Source: Halomonas sp. SpR1 (lineage in GTDB: Bacteria; Pseudomonadota; Gammaproteobacteria; Pseudomonadales; Halomonadaceae). From it: a stretch of 64,000 bases of DNA. The DNA lies in contig NZ_JAUAMB010000025.1 in assembly GCF_031010175.1 (NCBI RefSeq), positions 1 through 64,000 of the forward strand, read 5' to 3'. The notes beneath the pieces were generated by a model that was not told the DNA's origin, made no database searches, and worked only from the letters and a program-made list of their open reading frames with translations. The translations under genes were made by a program, and so were the position numbers. Positions 50,449-60,543 of this stretch are shown in pieces; the stretch's first letter is position 1, and the number at the start of each line of letters is the position of its first letter.

Positions 50449-51330
50449 ATGAGCGTTATCGATGCCTTTTTAGATGCTCTCTGGCTTGAGCAAGGCGCCA
50501 GCGACCATACGTTAGCCGCCTATCGACGCGATTTAACCGCCTGGCAAGCCCACTTGGAGAGCCACGGCGATGCGCTCTTGGCGCCGCCGCCGGAGCGTCT
50601 TAGTGAGTGGCTGGCCAGCCGCCGGGAGGAAGGCTACCAACTGCGTAGCAATGCCCGGCTGCTGTCGACGCTGCGCAGCTTCTACCGCTGGGGACGTTTA
50701 AATAACCAGGTGGAAAGCGACCCGCTCACCGATATCAAGCTACCCCGCGTGATCCCCGGCTTGCCGAATACCTTGGAAGAGGACGAGGTGGAGCGCCTGC
50801 TATTAGCGCCCGATACCGATACCCCGCTGGGCGTCCGTGACCGTGCCATGCTGGAATTGCTTTACGCCTGTGGCTTGCGGGTCTCTGAGCTGGTAGGGCT
50901 CACCGGCGACGCGGTCAACCTGCGTCAAAACGTGGTGCGGGTGCGCGGTAAGGGCGATAAAGACCGTCTGGTGCCCATGGGTGAAGAGGCGGCGGATTGG
51001 CTGGCCCACTATATGCAGACCGCACGGCTGGCGCTGATGAGCGACCCGACTCGCCCAGCGCTATTTCCCGGTCGGGGCGATAAAGCCATGACCCGGCAAA
51101 CCTTTTGGCACCGGATTAAGGTGCATGCGATAACGGCAGGCATCACCCGGCCGCTGTCCCCGCACACGCTTCGCCACGCTTTTGCGACCCATTTATTGAA
51201 TCATGGGGCCAATTTGCGGGTCGTACAGCTGCTGCTGGGTCATAGCGACCTGTCGACGACCCAAATTTATACTCATGTGGCCCAGGCGCGCTTGGAAAGC
51301 CTACATGCAGAACATCACCCACGAGGTTGA
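50449..51330 (+). CDS. xerD: Site-specific tyrosine recombinase XerD
   Basis: 293 residues. N-terminal SAM-like core-binding domain (FLDALWLEQGASDHTLAAYRRDLTAWQ; short: HTLAAYRRDL), catalytic domain with Arg in ACGLRVSELVGL, HTLRHAFATHLLNHGANLRVVQLLLGH (H-x-x-R) and the nucleophile in TQIYTHV. The spacing and the IKLPRVIPGLPNTL linker are typical of XerD rather than XerC. It resolves chromosome dimers at dif with XerC and FtsK. dsbC begins seven bases after the stop. Confidence 0.96.
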   Translation: MSVIDAFLDALWLEQGASDHTLAAYRRDLTAWQAHLESHGDALLAPPPERLSEWLASRREEGYQLRSNARLLSTLRSFYRWGRLNNQVESDPLTDIKLPRVIPGLPNTLEEDEVERLLLAPDTDTPLGVRDRAMLELLYACGLRVSELVGLTGDAVNLRQNVVRVRGKGDKDRLVPMGEEAADWLAHYMQTARLALMSDPTRPALFPGRGDKAMTRQTFWHRIKVHAITAGITRPLSPHTLRHAFATHLLNHGANLRVVQLLLGHSDLSTTQIYTHVAQARLESLHAEHHPRG

Positions 51331-51337
51331 ATTGATA

Positions 51338-52108
51338 ATGCGTCAACGCCGTTTTGTAGCACACCCTTTACTGACACCTTTCTCAATGCTGGCGTGTTTG
51401 TTAACCGCCAGCCTGTTACCTGCCGCTGCCCAGGCCGATGAAGTGGCGGATCGACTTGCTGGATCGCTAAGCGTCAATGGCCAGCCGATGCCCGTGGAAG
51501 CGGTCACCGAAACGCCTATGGAGGGCGTCTATCACGTGCGGCTGGAGAGCGGCGAATCTTTTTACTCCAACGCTGACGGTAGCCACTTCCTGGTCGGTGA
51601 TCTGTATGAAAATGGCGATCAGGGGCTGGTCAACTTGACCGAACAAGAGCAAAACCAGGCGCGTGCCGATGCGCTGGCAGCCGTGCCTGACAGTGAGTTG
51701 GTGATCTTCCGTGGCGCCGATGAGCCAAAAGCAACAGTGACGGTATTTACCGACCCGACCTGCCCCTACTGCGCGCGGTTACACGACACTATTCCGGAGT
51801 TGAATGAACGCGGTATCGCCGTTCACTATATGGCGTTTCCTCGTGCAGGTATGGGCAGCCAAGCGGCCACCACACTGCAGCAGGTGTGGTGCTCGGATAA
51901 TCGCAGCGAAGCGATGACTCAAGCCAAAGAGGGCGAGGCTATTTCCAGCACGGCAGACTGCGACAATCCCGTGGCAGGGCAGTATGATCTGGGCAAAGCA
52001 TTGGGCGTACAGGGCACCCCCGCGATTATTTTGCCCGATGGGCAGCTAGTGCCGGGATTTGTGCCCCCCGAGCGGCTCTCCGCCATGTTAGGCTTGGATG
52101 ACGAATAA
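51338..52108 (+). CDS. dsbC: Thiol:disulfide isomerase DsbC
   Basis: About 256 residues. A signal peptide (FSMLACLLTASLLPAAAQA) leads to an N-terminal dimerisation domain (LAGSLSVNGQPMPVEAVTETPMEGVYHVRLESG; short: ETPMEGVYHVRL) and a thioredoxin domain with FTDPTCPYCARLHD (CPYC active site, where E. coli DsbC has CGYC) and the cis-Pro loop QGTPAIILPDG. It isomerises wrong disulfides in the periplasm. The frame is open from 51,203, but that part overlaps xerD; ATG 51,338 before the signal peptide is the start. Confidence 0.95.
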   Translation: MRQRRFVAHPLLTPFSMLACLLTASLLPAAAQADEVADRLAGSLSVNGQPMPVEAVTETPMEGVYHVRLESGESFYSNADGSHFLVGDLYENGDQGLVNLTEQEQNQARADALAAVPDSELVIFRGADEPKATVTVFTDPTCPYCARLHDTIPELNERGIAVHYMAFPRAGMGSQAATTLQQVWCSDNRSEAMTQAKEGEAISSTADCDNPVAGQYDLGKALGVQGTPAIILPDGQLVPGFVPPERLSAMLGLDDE

Positions 52109-52218
52109 CCTCACATTGCAAGTGAATATAAAACGCTGAGACACGGTCTTTAAGATCGACATCAAAACCGTAATTAAGGCCAGCACCACCAGGTGCATAA
52201 CACGAAAGGGGAAGTATT

Positions 52219-53535
52219 TTGAAACCGGTAAGAGTAGGTATCTGTGGTTTAGGAACTGTCGGTGGCGGCACCTTTAACGTATTGACCCGCAACGCCGACG
52301 ATATCGCGCGTCGCGCTGGCCGCCCTATTGTGATTGAGCAGGTGGCTCACCGCAGTATTCATCCTGACTGCGATATTACCGGCATCAATGCCACCTCGGA
52401 TGTATTTGAAGTGGCAACCAACCCCAACGTAGACGTCCTGGTGGAGCTGATTGGCGGTTACGATATCGCCCGTGAACTGGTGCTCACGGCGATTGAAAAT
52501 GGCAAGCACGTGGTCACCGCCAACAAAGCGCTGATTGCGGTGCACGGTAACGAAATCTTCAAGGCCGCGCATGAAAAGGGCGTGATCGTGGCGTTTGAAG
52601 CTGCGGTCGCTGGTGGTATTCCTGTCATCAAGTCGCTGCGCGAAGGCCTGGGTGCCAACCGCATCGAATGGGTGGCAGGCATTATTAACGGCACCGGTAA
52701 CTACATTCTTACCCATATGCGCGACGAAGGCCGGGCGTTTGAAGACGTGCTCGCGGAAGCCCAGGCGCTGGGTTACGCCGAATCCGATCCCACCTTTGAC
52801 GTGGAAGGCATCGACGCGGCGCATAAGCTGACGATTCTGGCCTCGATTGCCTACGGCGTTCCGCTGCAGTTCGAGAAAGCCTTTACCGAGGGCATCTCAC
52901 GGATCACCGCCGAAGATGTCGAGCAGGCCGATAACCTTGGCTACGTGATCAAGCACCTGGGTATCTCCAAGCGCACCGATCAAGGGTTGGAGCTGCGTGT
53001 TCACCCCACGCTGATTCCTAAAGAGCGCCTGCTGGCCAATGTACACGGCGTCAAAAATGCCATTGCAGTCATGGGCGACGCCGTTGGGCCGACGCTCTAT
53101 TACGGTGCGGGTGCTGGTGCCGAGCCGACCGCTTCAGCGGTGGTGGCCGACTTGCTCGACGTGGCGCGGGATATCTCCACTGATCACCACTACCGGGTTC
53201 CCTACCTGGCGTTTAGCGGCATCGACGAAGACGTCAGCCAACTGCCCATCATGCCGATGGAAGAGATCATTACCGCCTACTATCTGCGCCTGTTGGCGGT
53301 AGACCGCCCCGGGGTACTGGCCCGGGTGGCAACGATACTGGCCGAGCAGGGCATCTCTATCGAAGCGCTGATTCAGAAAGAGGCCACCGAAGGTGAATTA
53401 GTGCCGATCATTCTGCTCACTCACCGCACCAAAGAGAAACAGATGAACGCAGCGATCCGTGAAATCGAATCCATGGCGGATATCGCCGGGCCTGTTACAC
53501 GCATCCGCGTGGAAGGCCTGGACGAAGGGGAGTAG
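52219..53535 (+). CDS. hom: Homoserine dehydrogenase
   Basis: 438 residues. NAD(P) site VRVGICGLGTVGGGTFNVL, catalytic region VTANKALIAVHGNEIF and VAGIINGTGNYILTHM with EAQALGYAESDPTFDVEGIDAAHKL, and a C-terminal ACT domain (YYLRLLAVDRPGVLARVATILAEQGISIEALIQ; short: DRPGVLARVATIL) for feedback by threonine. It reduces aspartate semialdehyde to homoserine. The start is TTG with GGGGAAG four bases upstream. thrC starts six bases after its stop. Confidence 0.97.
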   Translation: MKPVRVGICGLGTVGGGTFNVLTRNADDIARRAGRPIVIEQVAHRSIHPDCDITGINATSDVFEVATNPNVDVLVELIGGYDIARELVLTAIENGKHVVTANKALIAVHGNEIFKAAHEKGVIVAFEAAVAGGIPVIKSLREGLGANRIEWVAGIINGTGNYILTHMRDEGRAFEDVLAEAQALGYAESDPTFDVEGIDAAHKLTILASIAYGVPLQFEKAFTEGISRITAEDVEQADNLGYVIKHLGISKRTDQGLELRVHPTLIPKERLLANVHGVKNAIAVMGDAVGPTLYYGAGAGAEPTASAVVADLLDVARDISTDHHYRVPYLAFSGIDEDVSQLPIMPMEEIITAYYLRLLAVDRPGVLARVATILAEQGISIEALIQKEATEGELVPIILLTHRTKEKQMNAAIREIESMADIAGPVTRIRVEGLDEGE

Positions 53536-53541
53536 ATCAAG

Positions 53542-54930
53542 ATGCGCTATATAAGCACGCGCGGGCAGGCGCCCGCGCTCTCCTTTGAGGAAGTGGTGCT
53601 CACCGGTATGGCCAGCGACGGCGGTCTCTATGTGCCGGAAACCCTGCCCGAGTTCTCCCGGGAAGAGCTGGCCGAGATGGCCGGTCTCTCCTACGCGGAA
53701 ATCGCTTTCCGGGTGATGAAGCCGTTTGTGAACGGTGAGATCGACGACGCTACCTTCCGCAACATCGTCACCGAGGCTTACGCGACCTTTAATCACGACG
53801 CGGTGCTGCCGCTCAAGCAATTGGACGCTAATCACTTCCTGCTCGAGCAGTTTCACGGCCCTACGTTGGCGTTTAAAGACGTCGCGCTACAGCTGCTCGG
53901 TCGCCTGCTGGATCACTTCCTGAAAAAGCGCGGCGAGCGCGCGGTGATCATGGGGGCGACCTCCGGTGATACTGGCTCTGCGGCGATCGAAGGCTGTCGC
54001 CACTGCGACAACCTGGATATCTTCATTCTGCATCCGCACAACCGGGTTTCCGAAGTGCAGCGCCGCCAGATGACCACGGTGCTGGCCAATAACGTCTTTA
54101 ATATTGCCATTGAGGGCAATTTTGACGACGCCCAGGCGATGGTCAAGGCAAGCTTCGCTGACCAGACGTTCCTCAACGGTACCCGCTTGGTGGCGGTAAA
54201 CTCGATCAACTGGGCGCGCATTATGGCGCAGATCGTTTACTACATCGCCTCCGGCGTTGCCCTGGGAGCGCCGCACCGCGAGGTGAGCTTCTGCGTGCCG
54301 TCGGCTAACTTTGGCAACGTTTTTGCGGGCTATATGGCCTACAAAATGGGCCTGCCGGTGAAACAGTTCATTATCGCCACCAACGCCAACGATATTCTCC
54401 ACCGCACCCTGACCGCCAACGACTTCTCCAAAAAAGAGCTGGCGGCGACGCTGGCACCCTCTATGGATATCGTGGTGTCGTCTAACTTTGAGCGCCTGCT
54501 GTTTGATGCCTACGACCGTGACGGCCTGGCCGTCGCAGCACTGCTGGAGCGCTTCCAGCAGGAGCCAACGGCGCTGGCCGATGCACCGCTGGCCAAGCTG
54601 CGCGAGAAGTTCGCCAGCTACAGCGTGGACGACGCAACGATTCTGGAAGCGATCCGCGATGCCCATAAGCGCACCGGCGAAATGCTCGACCCGCATACCG
54701 CTACCGGCTACCGCGCTGCCGAGCGTGCTCGCATTGATCAGTCAACACCGATGATAACGCTGGCCACTGCGCATCCGGCCAAGTTTGCCGAAGCCGTAGT
54801 GAAAGCGGGCTTCCTGGGCGTGCCACTGCCGCCGCATATGGAAGACCTGATTGAGCGCGAAGAGCGCTACACCGTGCTGCCCGCCGAGCTTGCCGCTGTG
54901 CAGCAGTTTGTCGTGGAAAACCGGCGTTGA
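53542..54930 (+). CDS. thrC: Threonine synthase
   Basis: 462 residues. MRYISTRGQAPALSFEEVVLTGMASDGGLYVPE is the family N-terminus (short: RGQAPALSFEEVVL), the PLP-binding Lys is in HGPTLAFKDVALQLLG, and GATSGDTGSAAIEGCR is the phosphate loop. It converts O-phosphohomoserine to threonine, the step two after Hom, with no thrB homologue in between, as in Pseudomonas where thrB lies elsewhere. The ATG follows GGGGAG. It appears in one operon with hom. Confidence 0.97.
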   Translation: MRYISTRGQAPALSFEEVVLTGMASDGGLYVPETLPEFSREELAEMAGLSYAEIAFRVMKPFVNGEIDDATFRNIVTEAYATFNHDAVLPLKQLDANHFLLEQFHGPTLAFKDVALQLLGRLLDHFLKKRGERAVIMGATSGDTGSAAIEGCRHCDNLDIFILHPHNRVSEVQRRQMTTVLANNVFNIAIEGNFDDAQAMVKASFADQTFLNGTRLVAVNSINWARIMAQIVYYIASGVALGAPHREVSFCVPSANFGNVFAGYMAYKMGLPVKQFIIATNANDILHRTLTANDFSKKELAATLAPSMDIVVSSNFERLLFDAYDRDGLAVAALLERFQQEPTALADAPLAKLREKFASYSVDDATILEAIRDAHKRTGEMLDPHTATGYRAAERARIDQSTPMITLATAHPAKFAEAVVKAGFLGVPLPPHMEDLIEREERYTVLPAELAAVQQFVVENRR

Positions 54931-54952
54931 AGTCCCATTCGTCGAGACACCG

Positions 54953-56779
54953 ATGACCTCAGTGACCGATCACCCCCATAGCACGCTCTCCTCTAGCGCG
55001 CGGTCTGCTAGCCCAAGCAGACCGCGCTTAGAGCCTCGTCCGGTGGACGAGGCGCTCTATGCCCGAGCCCAGGCGGAAGGCTTAAGCGAGTTGCAGGCGC
55101 GGCTGCTCGCTTCTCGTCTGCCCGGCTATAGCGGTGAACTGCTACCGTTAATCTCGCCCAGCCTGCGCTATCTGGCCCATCCGGAAAAACTTGCCGACGG
55201 CCGTCGTGCCGCCGAGCGTATTGCCCAGGCGGTAGCGGAAGGCGAAGCGATTGGTATCCTCACCGACTACGATGTGGATGGCATCACCTCCCACGTGGTG
55301 ATCCGGCGCACCCTGGTGGAGCTGTTCGGCGTGCCGGAAGGTAAGCTACATAGTTTGATTGGCCACCGTATTCACGATGGCTACGGCATTAGCCTGCCGC
55401 TGGTGGAGCGCACCCTGGCGCAAAAGCCGTTTCCTACCCTGGTGATTACCGCCGATTGCGGTAGCTCTGATGAACCCCGCATCGCACGCCTTAAGGCAGC
55501 GGGTATCGATGTGGTGGTGAGTGACCACCACGCGCTGCCGATAGAAGGGCCGCCATCTTCTGCCTATGCCTGCGTTAACCCTACCCGTGATGACTGCGAA
55601 TATCCTGATAAAACCATCGCCGGCTGTATGGTGGCGTGGCTATTGATGTCGCTTGCCCGCAGTGTGCTGATCGAGTGGGGCGTGCTGTCAGAATCCACGC
55701 CTAAACTATCGCCCTGGCTCTCTTACGTTGCATTGGGCACTGTAGCGGATTGTGTTTCATTGGGCGGCAGCCCGGCGAACCGTGCGGTGGTCAATCAAGG
55801 GTTAAAACTGATCAATCGCATGGATGCAGCCTGTTGGCGGGCGATGGCCACACGCTTAGGCGCCGACAGCGTGCCGTTTAACGCCGAAACGCTGGCGTTT
55901 CAGATGGGGCCGCGCATCAACGCCCGCTCGCGGCTGGACGACCCCTACGCGGCGCTGCACTTTATGCTCGCCGAGAACGATGGGGTCGCCAATCGCCAGC
56001 TCGACGTGCTGGATCAGGATAATCAGTCCCGTAAAGCCATTGAGGCCGATATGGCCGCAGAGGCACGCACGCTCGCCACAGTGGCTCTGAACGCCGATGA
56101 GCCCGCCGTGGTGGTGCTGCTGGAAGATGGCCACCCAGGCGTGCAGGGCATTGTTGCCTCACGTTTGGTGCAGGCCTACGGGCGTCCAGCGCTGGTGCTT
56201 ACCCAAGCGTCTGCACCGGGCATGCTTACCGGTTCCGGCCGCTCGATTGACGGGCTGCATATGCGCGATGCCCTACAGCGCACCTTTGAGCTCGCTCCCC
56301 AGGCGCTACCGCGCTTTGGTGGCCACAGTGGCGCGGCAGGGGTGGGTGTGCCACGGGATCAGCTTGAGGCTTTTAAGACGGCCTTCCTGCAGGCAGTAGG
56401 CGAGCAGTTGCAGGGGCGAACGCTCTACCCGCGACTTTGGACGGATGGTGAACTCTCCACGGCGCAGCTTTCGCTGACCACGTTGCAAGAGATCGAAACC
56501 CTTGGCCCCTATGGGCGGGAGTTTGACCCGCCGCTGTTTGAGGGGCGCTTTATTGTCGAAGCGCTGCGCCCGGTGGGGGCTGAAGGCGCCCACCTGATGC
56601 TGGAGCTCTCCACCGGCCCGGTAACCTGCAAGGCGATCTGGTTTCGCGCCTTAACGCCGGGTGAGCTGCCTGGGTTTAGCGTCGGCGATACGCTGCACTG
56701 CGCCTATAAGCTTAACCGCAACCGCTGGCGGGGTCGCGAAACGCTCCAACTGATGGTCGAGCACGCCAGCGCCATTTAA
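54953..56779 (+). CDS. recJ: Single-stranded-DNA-specific exonuclease RecJ
   Basis: About 608 residues. DHH phosphoesterase motifs: AIGILTDYDVDGITSHVV (motif I), ITADCGSS, VVVSDHHALPIEG (the DHH) and MGPRINARSRLDDP; the DHHA1 nucleic-acid part has LPRFGGHSGAAGVGVPRDQL. The C-terminal OB-fold follows (ETLGPYGREFDPPLFEG). It degrades ssDNA 5' to 3' in recombination and base-excision repair. The frame is open from 54,851 inside thrC, but ATG 54,953 after the thrC stop is the natural start. Residues 1-40 are Ser/Pro/Arg-rich and poorly conserved. Confidence 0.95.
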   Translation: MTSVTDHPHSTLSSSARSASPSRPRLEPRPVDEALYARAQAEGLSELQARLLASRLPGYSGELLPLISPSLRYLAHPEKLADGRRAAERIAQAVAEGEAIGILTDYDVDGITSHVVIRRTLVELFGVPEGKLHSLIGHRIHDGYGISLPLVERTLAQKPFPTLVITADCGSSDEPRIARLKAAGIDVVVSDHHALPIEGPPSSAYACVNPTRDDCEYPDKTIAGCMVAWLLMSLARSVLIEWGVLSESTPKLSPWLSYVALGTVADCVSLGGSPANRAVVNQGLKLINRMDAACWRAMATRLGADSVPFNAETLAFQMGPRINARSRLDDPYAALHFMLAENDGVANRQLDVLDQDNQSRKAIEADMAAEARTLATVALNADEPAVVVLLEDGHPGVQGIVASRLVQAYGRPALVLTQASAPGMLTGSGRSIDGLHMRDALQRTFELAPQALPRFGGHSGAAGVGVPRDQLEAFKTAFLQAVGEQLQGRTLYPRLWTDGELSTAQLSLTTLQEIETLGPYGREFDPPLFEGRFIVEALRPVGAEGAHLMLELSTGPVTCKAIWFRALTPGELPGFSVGDTLHCAYKLNRNRWRGRETLQLMVEHASAI

Positions 56780-56823
56780 TTAATCACTTTATAACCTCAA
56801 TAAGCCAAGTAAGGACGCCCCCC

Positions 56824-57453
56824 ATGCGCGTGGAAGATTTACCAACGGATCAGCATCGCCCCTATGAAGATGTGATGGCGATGTTGCTGGGGACTTTCTT
56901 CGTCGCGCTGGGGGTAACCTTTTATACCCATGCGGTTTTGCTCACTGGCAGCACGGCGGGTTTAGCGCTATTGCTCAGCTATATGACCAGCAACGTCACC
57001 GGTTGGGGCTTTGGGGTGTACTTTTTTGCCATTAACCTACCGTTTTACTACCTGGCGGTTAAGCGGATGGGCTGGAGCTTTACCCTGCGCACCTTTGCCG
57101 CCATCGGCTTGGTCTCGCTGTTTTCGGAACTGACCCAGGGCTGGGTGCAGTTTGGCAACGTGCCATCGCTCTATGCTGCTTTGATGGGCGGCGCGCTGAT
57201 GGGCATTGGCATGTTAATGCTATTTCGCCACCGTACTAGCCTGGGCGGCATCAATATCCTCGCGCTTTATCTGCAGGATAAACACGGCCTGCGCGCAGGC
57301 TACGTTCAACTGGCTATCGATGGTGTCATCCTGCTGATTGCACTCACACAGTTACCGCTGGATCGCGTGGGCTACTCAGTGCTGGGCGCACTGACCCTCA
57401 ATCTGATTATCGCCCTGAACCATAAGCCAGGGCGTTATATTGGCGATAGTTAG
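56824..57453 (+). CDS. YitT-family integral membrane protein
   Basis: 209 residues with five to six hydrophobic segments (MLLGTFFVALGVTFYTHAVLLTGSTAGLALLL; FGVYFFAINLPFYYLAVKRMGWSF; RHRTSLGGINILALYLQDKHGLRAGYVQL). The GSTAGLALL and TSLGGINILA pair mark the YitT/DUF161 family, whose function is unknown. The C-terminal DUF2179 domain often found in longer members is absent. AAGGA lies eight bases before the ATG. It converges with the 23-codon gene, with five bases between the stops. Confidence 0.85.
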   Translation: MRVEDLPTDQHRPYEDVMAMLLGTFFVALGVTFYTHAVLLTGSTAGLALLLSYMTSNVTGWGFGVYFFAINLPFYYLAVKRMGWSFTLRTFAAIGLVSLFSELTQGWVQFGNVPSLYAALMGGALMGIGMLMLFRHRTSLGGINILALYLQDKHGLRAGYVQLAIDGVILLIALTQLPLDRVGYSVLGALTLNLIIALNHKPGRYIGDS

Positions 57454-57458
57454 AATGG

Positions 57459-57530
57459 CTAAGCGAGCCAGAACCACCATACGATAGCGGCGATAAGCCC
57501 TAGCCCCGCCAAGTTGATCAATAAGCTCAT
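57459..57530 (-). CDS. 23-residue single-TM peptide coupled to copA
   Basis: The reading frame begins [14 protein letters not shown] and ends VWWFWLA, one hydrophobic helix with aromatic residues at its C-terminal end. Its ATG overlaps the copA stop as ATGA, and AGGAG lies eight bases upstream inside copA, so expression looks coupled. It is too short for most gene callers. It resembles, from memory, the membrane anchor that precedes a cupredoxin domain in some Halomonas and Pseudomonas proteins next to copA; here a stop follows at once and the opposite-strand yitT-like gene occupies the space. It may be a genuine small subunit of CopA or a truncated cupredoxin. Confidence 0.65.
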   Translation of the reverse strand: MSLLINLAGLGLIAAIVWWFWLA

Positions 57531-60082
57531 GCGGCGTTCTCCTGGCGGGATGATTTCCAGAGTCGTAATCGATTGGCGTTACTCACCACGGTGATGGAGG
57601 AGAGCGACATGGCGGCTCCGGCAATCATGGGTGATAACAGCGTGCCGGTTATTGGGTAGAGCACACCGGCGGCAATGGGAATGCACAGCACGTTGTAGCC
57701 AAAGGCCCCCACCAGGTTCTGCTTGATATTACGCAGAGTGGCGCGGCTGATCTCAATGGCGGATGCTACCCCGTGCAACGAGCCGCGCATCAGCGTGATC
57801 CCGGCGCTCTCAATCGCCACATCAGTGCCCTGGCCAATGGCAAAGCCCACGTTCGCCCGGGCCAGTGCGGGGGCGTCGTTGATGCCATCGCCCACCATCC
57901 CAACGATTTCGCCTGCCTGCTGACGGCGTTCGATCTCGGCATGCTTGTCTTCGGGTAACAGTCCCGCCCGAAACTCATCAATGCCCACTTCCTGGGCAAT
58001 GGCTCTGGCGGTATGCTCGTTATCACCGGTTAGCATCACGATGGTCAAGCCGTCTTTTTGCAGCCGTTTGATGGCGGCCACGGTGTCGTGGCGAAGCGGG
58101 TCGCTGATGCCAAACAGGGCGGCCAGCTTGCCATCCACCGCCAGGTACACCAGGGTACGTGCCTGCTCCTCAAGCGCACGGGCCTGCTCTTCACCTGCCG
58201 TGAGTTCCACGCCTGCCTCTTTAAGCAGACGCGCATTGCCCAGCAGCAGCGTTTGACCGTCGGCTGTTTTGGCTTTCACCCCGCCGCCGGTCACGCTGTC
58301 GAAATCATGAATCTCGATTGGGTTGGCGTTGTGTGCATCCGCGTAGCTCATTAGCGCCGCCGCCAGCGGGTGCTCGGAACCGCGCTCCAGCGCGTGTACC
58401 AGCGCCAGTGCGGAGGATTGCTCTATGCCAAACATCTGCGCATCGGTGACGCTGGGTTTGCCCTGGGTGAGCGTGCCAGTCTTATCGACCACCAGCGTGG
58501 TCAGCTTGCTGGCGGTCTGCAGCGCTTCGCCGCTGCGAACTAACACCCCATGCTCTGCCGCTTTACCGACGCCGATCATGGTCGAGATCGGCGTCGCCAA
58601 GCCCAGGGCGCAGGGGCAGGCAATAATCAGCACGGTGGTCGCCGTGACCAGCATATAAATCACTTCAGGCGCAGGCCCAAGGTTAAACCACACCAGAGCC
58701 GTCAATATGGCAATAATCATGACGGAAGGGACAAAAACACTGGAGACCTGATCGGCCAGCTCGCCAATCGGTGGGCGCGAGTTCTGGGCACTCGCTACCT
58801 GTTCGGTAATCTGCCCCAAACGTGTGTCGCTGCCCACCCGGGTGGCGCGATAGATTAGCCCGCCGCGGCCATTTACGGTGCCTGCACTGACTTCATCCCC
58901 CGCGCTCTTGGCAACGGGTAAGGGTTCGCCGGTAAGCATCGACTCATCAATATGGCTTTGGCCCTCAGTGACGTCGCCATCTACCGGCAAGCGCTCACCG
59001 GGGCGCACCCGAATCTGGTCGCCAGTGCGCACTGCATCAATCTCAATCTCCTGCTCGTGGCCGTCGCGGATTACTCGCGCCGTGCGGCTTTGCAGGTCAA
59101 GGAGTCGCTTTAATGCATCGCTGGTGCGCCCTCGGGCGCGAAGTTCCATGGCATTGCCGAGCAGAATCAGCCCGATCACCATGGCCGAAGCTTCAAAATA
59201 GATGCCCTGGGCGACCTCGGGAAGCCAGGGGGCAAACAGCACCACCGCCATTGAGTACAACCAAGCGGTGCCTGTGCCCAGCGCCACCAGAGTATCCATA
59301 TTGGCTTGGTGGTGCTTGAACTGTTTCCAGGCATTGACGAAAAAGTGCCGCCCCGGAAAAGCCATAATGCCCAGCGTGAGCAGACCAATCCCCAGCCAGT
59401 AGAGCCGCCCTAGCCCCATCGGGTGAGGGTGGAAAAAGAGCATGCTGAGCATCAGCGGAATGGCCAGTGCCAGCGAAATGGCACTGCCGCGTAGGCGTTT
59501 CCGGTAAGTCTTGGCATCCTGCTCGGCCCGGGTACGCTCGGCCTCGCGCATATCCACAATGGGTTCTGCTCCATACCCTACCGCCTCTACGGCGGCGACC
59601 AACGCCTGGGTGTCGGCGCTGCCAAACACCTGGGCAGAGTGGCTGCCAAAATTGACGCTGGCGGTATCGACGCCCTTAGTGCGCTCTAATGCTTTCTGTA
59701 CGCTCTTAACGCAGCTGGCGCAGGTCATCCCACTAATCGCCAGTCGCTGCTTTTTGCCTTGTTCTTGCCCTTCAGAATGAGCATGGGCACTTGCGGCTTT
59801 TTCAGTTTCAGCATCAGCGGGCGCCGCGGTATCTGGCTGCTTGTCAGCTTCTTCAGGGGCTGTTTCGTCCAGGGATGGTGGATAGCCCGCCTCGGTCAAG
59901 CGTTGATCGAGCTCGGCATCGGTTAGGAATGAGATAACCTCAAGGCGTTTTTCGCTAGGCGTGCCGATCACGTCGGCGCTAGGGTCAGCGCCTTGCACTG
60001 CCTCGCGCATGCGCTTGACGCAGCCCTGGCAGCTCATGCCGGGGATGGTGCGGATGGTGGCTACATTGCCAGAGTCACTCAT
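57527..60082 (-). CDS. copA: Copper-translocating P1B-type ATPase CopA
   Basis: 851 residues. Two metal-binding domains: GMSCQGC (C18, C21) and GMTCASC (C121, C124), joined by an acidic, Ala/Glu-rich linker with a His pair. Eight TM segments follow, with the ion-site CPC in [13 protein letters not shown] (around residue 489), phosphorylation motif [14 protein letters not shown] (around 534), SEHPLAAAL and [16 protein letters not shown]. It exports Cu(I) (or Ag) across the inner membrane. Its ATG overlaps the merR stop by four bases. An unusually long first HMA linker is notable. Confidence 0.97.
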   Translation of the reverse strand: MSDSGNVATIRTIPGMSCQGCVKRMREAVQGADPSADVIGTPSEKRLEVISFLTDAELDQRLTEAGYPPSLDETAPEEADKQPDTAAPADAETEKAASAHAHSEGQEQGKKQRLAISGMTCASCVKSVQKALERTKGVDTASVNFGSHSAQVFGSADTQALVAAVEAVGYGAEPIVDMREAERTRAEQDAKTYRKRLRGSAISLALAIPLMLSMLFFHPHPMGLGRLYWLGIGLLTLGIMAFPGRHFFVNAWKQFKHHQANMDTLVALGTGTAWLYSMAVVLFAPWLPEVAQGIYFEASAMVIGLILLGNAMELRARGRTSDALKRLLDLQSRTARVIRDGHEQEIEIDAVRTGDQIRVRPGERLPVDGDVTEGQSHIDESMLTGEPLPVAKSAGDEVSAGTVNGRGGLIYRATRVGSDTRLGQITEQVASAQNSRPPIGELADQVSSVFVPSVMIIAILTALVWFNLGPAPEVIYMLVTATTVLIIACPCALGLATPISTMIGVGKAAEHGVLVRSGEALQTASKLTTLVVDKTGTLTQGKPSVTDAQMFGIEQSSALALVHALERGSEHPLAAALMSYADAHNANPIEIHDFDSVTGGGVKAKTADGQTLLLGNARLLKEAGVELTAGEEQARALEEQARTLVYLAVDGKLAALFGISDPLRHDTVAAIKRLQKDGLTIVMLTGDNEHTARAIAQEVGIDEFRAGLLPEDKHAEIERRQQAGEIVGMVGDGINDAPALARANVGFAIGQGTDVAIESAGITLMRGSLHGVASAIEISRATLRNIKQNLVGAFGYNVLCIPIAAGVLYPITGTLLSPMIAGAAMSLSSITVVSNANRLRLWKSSRQENAA

Positions 60083-60507
60083 AGCATTTCCTTAGCAGGT
60101 GCTGTCTCGGGGAAGCTCTCAATTAACCGGCAAACGCTGTGGCCATCAGGGGAGCCGTCGGGCATGTGCTGCCAGCTGTCCATTGCCTGTTCCATGCGCT
60201 CGGCCAGTGCTTCCAGTTCGGCAATGCGTGCGCGGATTTGTGGCAGGCGGGTGGCGAGTAAGTCGCGTACCAAAGGGCAGGGGGAGTCGCCCTGGTCGGC
60301 GTGAGTTAGTATGTCGCGAATTTCTGCCACGCTAAAACCGAGTTTGCGCGCCCGCTGAATAAAGCGCAGCCGCTCCAAGTCGGTGTGTGAATATAGCTGA
60401 TAGCCGTTATCCGGATGGCGCTGCGGGGCAAGTAGCCGCTCACGAGTGTAGTGGCGCACGGTCTCAGCGGTAACTCCGCCCCGTTTGGCAAGCTCGTTCA
60501 CTTTCAT
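60079..60507 (-). CDS. MerR-family metal-responsive regulator of copA
   Basis: 142 residues. N-terminal winged HTH ([39 protein letters not shown]; short: [14 protein letters not shown]), then a dimerisation helix and a metal site. Two cysteines are visible: one in GDSPCPLV and one in [10 protein letters not shown], separated by about 50 residues. This differs from CueR (C112-x7-C120 pair) and is nearer the spacing of ZntR-type proteins, without their CC pair. It is upstream of and overlaps copA (ATGA), so Cu(I) is the likely effector, but this is inference from context. Confidence 0.9.
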   Translation of the reverse strand: MKVNELAKRGGVTAETVRHYTRERLLAPQRHPDNGYQLYSHTDLERLRFIQRARKLGFSVAEIRDILTHADQGDSPCPLVRDLLATRLPQIRARIAELEALAERMEQAMDSWQHMPDGSPDGHSVCRLIESFPETAPAKEML

Positions 60508-60543
60508 GGCCTGTTCTCCCGACCGGTTAAATAGTGTTTATTA

